Assembly: GCA_904063045.1 (NCBI GenBank)
Contig: CAJFCJ010000166.1
Location: forward strand, 1 to 24,374
Length of the DNA: 24,374 bases
Reading direction: 5' to 3'
Origin: Dimorphilus gyrociliatus
Taxonomy: Eukaryota; Annelida; Polychaeta; Dinophilidae
The translations under genes and the position numbers were made by a program. Position 1 is the stretch's first letter. Every line of letters begins with the position of its first letter. A model generated the notes under the pieces. It was not told the origin of the DNA, did no database searches, and saw only the letters and a program-made list of their open reading frames with translations. Of the stretch, positions 18,640 through 24,374 are shown in pieces.

Positions 18640-19440
18640 GAATGTAACGTTTTTACAGGTAATTAACCTGACAAAGAACTTAGAAAATTAATGATTTTCG
18701 AGAAATCTTTACAAGTCCAGAGCCTCAGTGAAGGCCAATTTTTCAAAATCGTCAGATTGCTTTCAAACTTGAATCCAAGCTTGCCCCTACGTCGGAAAGA
18801 TAGAAAGTGTACACATACATTCGTCAGCTATATTCTACAATAGAGAAGTAGTATTGAACCAGTATTGTACTATGCAGATAGCACTGATAAAGATAAGCAG
18901 TAGTGACCTAGTTTCGTATAGGGCAGTGCATACACATTATGCAGTAATAAAACCTATTGAATTATATAAAGAATATTTGCTATTTGCAACCTAGCATTAA
19001 TATTACAATTTATTAATCCATAAATTTATGATTTCGAACTAAAACTAGTTCAATTAATTATCAATTATGCTTCAATTCTAAGTTTAGATTATATTCACTA
19101 TTCAACAGTATTGTATATACAATACTGTTCTTTTTAACATGCATTAATCAGATATACTTCCTCCTTATATGCTGATGCTAAATTTACTAACTCAATCAAT
19201 TGAATATCATTATTAAGGTAGAATATAAAAACGGTCAAATATACAATCTACATGTTTTCTTGATTGTTGGACTTGTCCTACTAAAATTGTTACATCTTAT
19301 GCAACTCTCCAACCTTCGAAATTCAACTATTATTTAGAAGAGGAAAACAATAAAAACATGACCATATTTACAACTTTTCTTTGTCTTCAAATGTTACTTT
19401 TGTTTTTGTGAACATTGAAATTTGTGAACTATCAACCCTT
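18640..19440. other. No gene seen
   Basis: AT-rich DNA with no ORF, RNA gene or recognised repeat. The last ~150 bp may be the U3 part of the LTR fragment that follows, since a TATATAAA box starts at 19448. Confidence 0.5.
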
Positions 19441-19838
19441 AAAAGAGTATATAAACCCTATGAAATTAACAGTTGATAGTTCAGTTTTCTAACCATCAGC
19501 TAGTTGTTTAAACTAGCTTGTTTAGAACTAGAAGCTCATTTTACTCAATACATATTCTTTGGACGAAATACTGGTGTTTTGTTAATCAATTTCTACCGAA
19601 ATTGCCTTTGTTAGACTATTTGTGGACGAACTTTAAAGGTTCTATTTGGACCAGTACTTTGGCAAGTTGGTAAATGATTGGAAAGGACAATTACAGTTGT
19701 GACGAACCAGAAATTCCTACAATTACAATACAACAAAGTACAGAAAGAAATATTTTTATTTTTCTACCTGAACTTGGAAAATTTTTGATTTTCGAAGCTC
19801 AGCCACTCCTGAACTGTAAAAGCTACATGGTCGTGTAG
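19440..19838 (+). mobile_element. LTR 3' part, primer-binding-like leader and gag start, family B
   Basis: A TATATAAA box (19448-19455) is followed by an R/U5-like stretch ending AAGGTTCTATTTGGACCAGTAC, then TTTGGCAAGTTGGTAA, placed like a primer-binding site. The ATG at 19674 opens a 54-codon frame with IPTITIQQS, resembling TPRITIQEG at the start of the gag at 10931. The stretch 19545-19755 aligns with 21635-21835. The frame leaves the similarity after about 25 codons, so only the 5' end of a family related to the minus-strand LTR element remains. Confidence 0.6.
19448..19455 (+). promoter_or_regulatory. TATA box of an LTR fragment
   Basis: TATATAAA just upstream of the R/U5-like sequence of LTR family B. 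Equivalent boxes occur at 20386 and 22742 in the other LTR-like copies. Confidence 0.55.
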
Positions 19839-19949
19839 CATATCAGTGAAAAGCTCTTTTTGAGCTCTATCACCTCCAACAAAATTGAAACATCTAGGAT
19901 GACGCATAACGAAACTCCTAAACGGCCCAGAATTGGGAATTTTTGCCAC
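19764..19949 (-). other. Unrecognised minus-strand open frame
   Basis: A 61-codon minus-strand frame containing HPRCFNFVGGDRAQKE and TVQEWLSFE. Its composition is more protein-like and less AT-biased than the surrounding DNA, which suggests a fragment of a real coding sequence. It also overlaps the tail of the gag-start frame. I do not recognise the family. It may be a transposon fragment or an exon of an unknown gene. Confidence 0.25.
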
Positions 19950-20035
19950 AGCACTGATTTTTTTGGATCAAAACTAACTCATTGATATATATATATCCTT
20001 TGTGTACTATGTAGCATAAGGTCTGTAGACCCATG

Positions 20036-20650
20036 TTGTTGGGGAACTTTTGTTCACTGCTGTACAACTTTGGTTATATTTTACATGCTTGAACTCTATT
20101 ATTTTATGCAACATATACATGTACATCTTAAAACCTACGCAAGAAAATGCTATAACATTGGCCAAACATAAGTCTGATTAGTCAGCTTGAAGGCTCATCT
20201 TTAATTACCAATAAAGGTTTGGCCAAGTTATAATTTAATTAACTGCCTAGGGTGTGGCCAAGTTATAATTCAATTAACCTTCCTAAATGTTGAACCTTGT
20301 AACATCCTGTTACTAAAGATAAATATGAACTACACATTTTGGCAACTGTAAAGTGATGATTGGATGTCAGAGACAAACCTCAAAGTATATAAATCCTCAT
20401 TATTCTCATTTGGCATGCAGCTTCCATCTGGACCCAAGGACCTGGGAAAATCATCTGGAAACAACCTCCACTGGAACCATCCATCTACTCCTCAACATTG
20501 GAAGACAGTTTGGTAATTTGGCAACCTGCTTTTACAACTATCTACTCTGCTATCGAACTCTCATATTGTTCTTGCTTAAGTATTATTTTGCGAATAAACT
20601 GTTTTAATTTAAACATTTGTTTAAAGGTTCGAGTAGAACCAGTATTGTTA
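20036..20650 (+). mobile_element. LTR-like copy (probable solo LTR), family A
   Basis: It shares TTGTAACATCCTGTTA and, at its end, AAAGGTTCGAGTAGAACCAG with the minus-strand LTR at 10990-11597, and shares 20220-20550 with 22570-22890. It has a TATATAAA box (20386-20393) and an AATAAA-type signal near 20592. Upstream of the TATA box are two tandem copies of GGCCAAGTTATAATT (20222 and 20255) plus a third related motif near 20160, possibly enhancer repeats. No internal element sequence is attached. The left boundary TGTTGGGGAAC is inferred, and the same motif recurs near 20934. Confidence 0.6.
20386..20393 (+). promoter_or_regulatory. TATA box of LTR copy, family A
   Basis: TATATAAA, aligned with CATATAAA at 22742 in the homologous fragment. 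Confidence 0.55.
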
Positions 20651-21600
20651 TAACTTGCAAACGCATAGATTTTGCCAGCAAGAGCAGTACACTGCCAACT
20701 GTCAACCATCTGTTCTCATAGAGAGGTGTCTCCCACAAATTACCCCATTTTTTATTTAACAATTTGTTCTGAACAGGTCCCATGTCTGTCCAGTCTGTAC
20801 CTTCTTCTCTGCTAAGTTAAGTGTTGGTTCCATTATCTTAGGTTAGGGTTGGTTGTAAAGTTTCACTAATTTGTATCTTTTTAGGGGGCTATAGCTTAGG
20901 GTTAGGATATAAGAACCAGATGTGGTGTTTTTGTTGGGGAACTGTTTGTTCACTGCCAACTACCACAACCTGTTCCCATTAAAGAGGTGTTCAATCCTAC
21001 TCAGCCAATAACTAGCCCTATTAATTTTCATTCACTGTCAATTTCTCTCTGTATCTCCAATAGGAGATTAATACTGCAAAACTACTATCCTGATCATCCC
21101 CACCCAGCTATTGGCCATGGTGAGAATTGTGTCATTGCTGTTGTTCAGGCTCTCTATGTTATTCACAATAGAGAATTTGTTTTGTGGTTTATTGAAGACT
21201 GTTTTAATATGCCACCATGGGGATGGCCAACATTCTAATAGATTCAGAGTGTTGGTATTTGCAAAAGAGCCAGACATTCTATGTAGTGGAGATATGGTGA
21301 AGCTAGCCATAGCCCAATTACACTTTTTACAATCAGCAATGAAAAACATGTGGTCTGAATTACAATTGAGGTTTCCCTCAATCTTTTTAGTAATATTGAA
21401 GATGAGTAGAATCAGGCCACACTTAAATGACAAGGGTAACTGTGAGAGGTATAAAAGGGAAAATATGTGACAGTACTGTGTGAGTGAAAAAATGAATGTT
21501 TAAAAATAAATTGTGATACTTCAGTTCAATATAGATGCTCTTTTAGAAAACATAGACTTAATTCAATACTATTTAATATGAATACTTAACAATAGCATTG
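20651..21600. other. No gene supported
   Basis: Contains short telomere-like remnants (near 20843 and 20898), a repeat of GTTGGGGAACT followed by TTGTTCACTGC (near 20934, as at 20036), and overlapping open frames on both strands between 20987 and 21470. None of these frames shows a recognisable motif and they shadow one another, so I call no gene. Confidence 0.5.
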
Positions 21601-21840
21601 TGAGCTGGGTACAGATAGAGATAAAAGCTCAGAATATTCAATACATATCTTATTTGGAAAACACTGGCTTTTTGTTGAAAGTTTGATATAAAACTTTGGA
21701 CAAATATCATTCATTTGTTGAGGTTCTATTTGGACAAGTGCTTTGGTGTAATATTAATGAGGGGTATGGACAAATATGTTTGGGATGAGAACAAAATTCC
21801 TACAATCACAATACAACAAAGTACAATACAAGTAATCATA
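21601..21840 (+). mobile_element. LTR/leader/gag-start fragment, family B
   Basis: Aligns with 19520-19755: ATTCAATACATATCTT, then AGGTTCTATTTGGAC, then TTTGGTGTAAT at the primer-binding position, then IPTITIQQS coding sequence near 21800. A second degraded 5' end of the same LTR retrotransposon family. The 68-codon frame at 21715-21921 is its relic. Confidence 0.6.
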
Positions 21841-21986
21841 AATCTTGTAAAATATGTATTAAAGAGAAAAAATATCAGATGTAATAAAAACATTCTACTC
21901 TCAAAAAATTATGCATTCTAGTGTTTTTCCTTAATGTGTGGAGCTTTTGTTAATTTTACATAAGCTTTTCTCCCTTCTTTCTGATA

Positions 21987-22292
21987 TTAGAAAGATATAT
22001 TATAGGTTGCAAGACAATATGATCTTCTTGAATTACAATTCTCAAAAAATTGTCGTTTGCAATGTAGGCAAGAATTTCTGCTAGTATATCGCTGAAAGGA
22101 AAAGTACAAATAAAGCTTATGGAATAAATTTTCTATATATAATACCTTCTCCAATAATTCTCTCATAAGAAGAGTTTCCATCAATCCTTCATCTCTTCCA
22201 TCCAATAACTCCATCAATTCACTTTGAAATGGTGCAGAAATTGCACAATGTGCCAGCATAATAGCAAGACAAATGCCCAAAAGATATTTCAT
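21987..22292 (-). CDS. Small secreted cysteine-containing prepropeptide
   Basis: Minus-strand gene with exons 22292-22146 and 22091-21987 and a 54-nt GT-AG intron (22145-22092, ending CTTTCAG). The intron is a multiple of three without stops, so the frame is also open unspliced. The spliced product is 83 residues: a signal peptide (MKYLLGICLAIMLAHCAISA), an acidic Leu/Glu pro-region (SELMELLDGRDEG to LLEK), then at the exon junction Lys-Arg and a 33-residue C-terminus with four cysteines spaced C-x2-C-x7-C-x6-C. Signal, acidic pro-piece, dibasic site and Cys-rich mature part is the layout of neuropeptide, hormone-like or defence peptide precursors. The family is not recognised. An interrupted paralogue lies head-to-head at 22990. 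A TATA-like tract lies about 40-60 bp upstream. Confidence 0.65.
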   Translation of the reverse strand: MKYLLGICLAIMLAHCAISAPFQSELMELLDGRDEGLMETLLMRELLEKVLYIENLFHKLYLYFSFQRYTSRNSCLHCKRQFFENCNSRRSYCLATYNISF

Positions 22293-22539
22293 GATTTGAA
22301 ATGTGTGAAAGTATAAAATATTCTAGTTGATATATATACATATATATATCTTTTATATTTTTTTGACAATATGGAGTTTATGATAAAATGAATAGCAAAA
22401 AAACCAGTTTAAGACTTCAATAACTCAATACTGTGTAATATGCTTCTGAAGGCTGTAAACAAAAATTAATCTGTTACTATTTTATACCTGTGTACTACTT
22501 ATTCAAAAACCTTTGAGAGAAATACAATCACCATTTAGC

Positions 22540-22890
22540 CAAATTCTGACCTTGTCTGGTCATACATAAGGTTCAACTTTAAGTGCCACTAAGTGTTGGC
22601 CAAGTTGTGATTGATAAGCTTTTGAAAGGGTTTGGCCAAAGTATGGTTAATTAATTATCTCAAGTGTTGAACTTTGTAACATATTATTCATAGACCACTA
22701 ACAGTAAAGTGATGATTGTATATTGGAGACAAACCTACATGCATATAAACCCTTGCTGTTATAGTCCAACTGTATTACTTAAACTGGAAAGATCAACTGG
22801 AAACAACCTTACTTAGACAGCACTCTACCCTTTCAACATTGGACATTAGTTTGGTAATTTGGCAACCTGCTATTACAAATTATTGAGTGG
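22540..22890 (+). mobile_element. LTR fragment, family A, between the two peptide genes
   Basis: Aligns with 20220-20550: TTGGCCAAGTTGTGATT, GTAAAGTGATGATTG, a CATATAAA box at 22742, GGAAACAACCT and TTTGGTAATTTGGCAACCTG. It lacks the 3' end with the polyadenylation-like signal. It lies in the shared upstream region of the divergent peptide genes, so it could influence either. Confidence 0.65.
22742..22749 (+). promoter_or_regulatory. TATA-like box of LTR fragment
   Basis: CATATAAA at the same alignment position as the TATATAAA at 20386. Confidence 0.45.
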
Positions 22891-22989
22891 CAAAATGTCC
22901 TGAATTGTCATATATTTATATCAAATTTATATCATATCATTTTCAACTTTCACATTATTCAAATTGATTAAGAAAGCTACTTTCAAATC

Positions 22990-23130
22990 ATGAAATCTTT
23001 TGGGATTTGTCTTGTTATTATGCTGGCACATTTTGCAATTTCTGCACCATTTCAAAGGTTTATGGAGAAAATGTCCACAAGAGAAAAGTCCACAGGATTA
23101 GGGTTAGGCCACTCACACACTCAGGGTTAG
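22990..23130 (+). pseudogene. Paralogue of the prepropeptide gene, cut by the TTAGGG-ended repeat
   Basis: MKSFGICLVIMLAHFAISA then PFQ is nearly identical to the signal peptide of the minus-strand gene (21987-22292). The 5' context TTTCAAATCATGAAAT is also shared, so the two arose by duplication and now stand head-to-head about 700 bp apart. After 22 residues the similarity is lost. At 23096 the frame runs into the TTAGGG-type tract of repeat copy 3 and ends at 23130 in a TAG of that tract. The pro-region and cysteine-rich part are absent, so it is very probably non-functional. Confidence 0.7.
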
Positions 23131-23244
23131 GTCTTGGGGTTAGGGATTAGCACAATCAGTACAGCCTGGTAATCCCAAAAGTGCACACACACTTATAACC
23201 AAGCTTTGGCTAAGGGTTGGTGTAGCTATTGAGGAGTTGCTAGA
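23096..23244 (+). repeat. TTAGGG-ended repeat, copy 3, truncated
   Basis: TTAGGG-type tract with the TTAGGTCTTGGGG variant, then sequence almost identical to 17635-17775, breaking off inside the TTGCTA hairpin. It keeps only the TTAGGG end, like a truncated insertion primed from the other end, and it interrupts the duplicated peptide gene. Confidence 0.85.
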
Positions 23245-23360
23245 GTAAGAACTTATTGCACAATATGAATCAAGTAGTCTTCACATCTCAAGTTGATTGA
23301 TGATTTAATGTCTTAATGTAGTATATATCTAGTATTAAGTGAAATGGAACCAAGTATGGT

Positions 23361-23409
23361 TGACCTACATGGTTTCGTCTTCCCCTTTAGCAAAGACTCA
23401 TCAGGGTCA
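23361..23409 (-). ncRNA. Type I hammerhead ribozyme of a Penelope-like element
   Basis: Read on the minus strand, every invariant element is in place. Stem I is TGACC (23409-23405) pairing with GGTCA (23365-23361). The core CTGATGA is at 23404-23398. Stem II is GTCTTT pairing with GAAGAC, with a 9-nt loop. The core GAAA is at 23376-23373. Stem III is minimal, AC pairing with GT around a CAT loop, and the H17 base is A, so cleavage is predicted after 23366. Very short stem III is the published hallmark of PLE hammerheads. It lies about 540 bp downstream, in the same orientation, of the SGNH-like ORF copy at 23946-24374. Self-cleavage would process element RNA. H17 = A is permitted but usually slower than C. 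Confidence 0.85.
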
Positions 23410-23945
23410 TTTCAGAGGATAGCTTAACCTAAATACTATCATGAAGGGGAGGATAGGACCAATTCTATAATTGTATCCTTCCTTGCATGAATTTTTGCTG
23501 TAATTCTTTTTGTTTTAAATGTTTGGTTATGTATAATGTGTGAGAGTAGAATATAAAATCCAAATTGTCTGATAGATCTTATAGTGTTAATTAAAGAATT
23601 GTTCAAGTATATCAATTAGAAATATTTAATTCAGAATATTATAGATAAAGAAAAATGATTCTTAAATGAAAACACTGGAGCTTCCCTCACTTTCATATGG
23701 ACTGATATTTCAATATCTAGGTTGTGAATATGACAAGCATGTTGCACAATAATATATTTAACTTTTAAGTGACATAATTAAATTGCTGCTTTGTTATTTT
23801 TTTGTTTGTAAAATTTGTATCCTGCACTAAGATGAATACATAGTTATTATATGAATGTTTTTTTCAATGAAATATAAAATAATATGTTTGCATAAAAAAG
23901 ACATGGAAAGCAATAATATATAATATGAATGATTTGTGCAATTCT
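23410..23945. other. No gene seen; probable 3' non-coding part of the minus-strand element
   Basis: AT-rich DNA between the ribozyme and the minus-strand SGNH-like ORF remnant. No ORF, repeat or RNA motif was recognised. By position it would be the 3' non-coding region of that element copy. Confidence 0.4.
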
Positions 23946-24374
23946 CACTGATATCTTTGTCTATTTAATCTCCTTCTTCCAGTCCTTCTTTGTTGCTGAA
24001 CCATCATTTCTTTTGTGTTCACTAAAATTTCATTAAAAATCAGTTTGTTGACAACATTTCTTAATGAAGAGATCTTTCCCTGCTGCATTCGTCTATGAAA
24101 AGGATCTCCTCTTATAATGCTATTGATATAAAAACTTTGTGAACATTTTTCGTAAATTTTCTGGTGGTGGTAATTGATTATTTTATGATTTCGAACATTG
24201 TATTTTATAAATAGGAGACATTCTTTAAAGTTTCCATTGTTTTTGTAAATATCTGGAAAATTCCATCAACATCATTAATGATATCAAAAAGAATATGAAG
24301 GGCTACAACTGTAGCTTTTTATTCCATTTTGATAAAATTTCTTTGCAATTTTTAAATGATAGACCAGAAATGTT
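23946..24374 (-). pseudogene. Second copy of the SGNH-like ORF, degraded, runs off the window
   Basis: Reverse complement of this stretch aligns with the 5457-5990 ORF at DNA and protein level: FKNCKEILSKW for FENCKEILSKW, IIRGDPFHRR identical, LIFNEILVNTK identical, QQQRRTGRRRLNRQ identical. A small indel near 24310 and others near 24170-24205 and 24140 break the frame, and a TGA ends it just after the last match. It begins beyond the right edge of the window. Two copies in opposite orientation 18 kb apart show that this ORF is part of a repeated, mobile family and is not a single-copy host gene. Confidence 0.8.

Noticed and set aside
20987-21470. Overlapping ORFs on both strands (83, 119 and 121 codons)
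   Set aside because: They shadow each other, show no motif, and no splice-supported extension or homology was recognised.

Overview
The window is AT-rich animal nuclear DNA. Three things point to a metazoan: a Notch-ligand-like (DSL family) gene, transposon genes with spliceosomal introns, and TTAGGG-type telomere-like repeats. Every intron that can be placed is very short (49-61 nt, one of 83 nt). The species cannot be named from this sequence. Most of the window is nested mobile elements and their remains, with two small clusters that look like host genes.

Region 1 (1-5990, + strand) is a decayed Penelope-like retroelement (PLE). It has a helical N-terminal fragment, an acidic low-complexity linker, an SGNH-hydrolase-like domain, a reverse transcriptase with all three catalytic aspartates, and a C-terminal part with possible GIY-YIG remnants. 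After a (TA)n tract comes a second ORF with a related SGNH-like C-terminus. Regions 6056-7006 and 17611-18580 are inverted copies of a ~950 bp repeat with a tRNA-like Pol III promoter, several hairpins and a TTAGGG-rich end. A third, truncated copy lies at 23096-23244.

Region 2 (7006-11597) is an LTR retrotransposon on the minus strand. It retains an LTR, a primer-binding site, gag and a retropepsin domain. A MULE DNA transposon (7496-9959) with PHD-like, FLYWCH and DDE domains is inserted into gag. Region 3 (11701-13898) is a four-exon, membrane-anchored Notch-ligand-like gene flanked by a 75-bp inverted repeat. It lacks EGF repeats, has only half a DSL domain, and carries an 11-residue-repeat stalk. 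Telomere-like sequence forms part of one intron and part of the coding region.

Region 4 (14284-17520) is a ~355-bp repeat family surrounding a decayed helical-linker-SGNH ORF. Region 5 (19440-22880) holds several LTR fragments. Region 6 (21987-23130) is a head-to-head pair of small secreted prepropeptide genes. One appears intact: signal peptide, acidic pro-region, Lys-Arg site, then a four-cysteine peptide. The other is interrupted by the TTAGGG-ended repeat. The right edge carries, on the minus strand, a second degraded copy of the 5457-5990 ORF followed by a well-formed type I hammerhead ribozyme (23361-23409). That ribozyme is a known hallmark of PLEs and supports the view that the SGNH-like ORFs belong to a PLE family.
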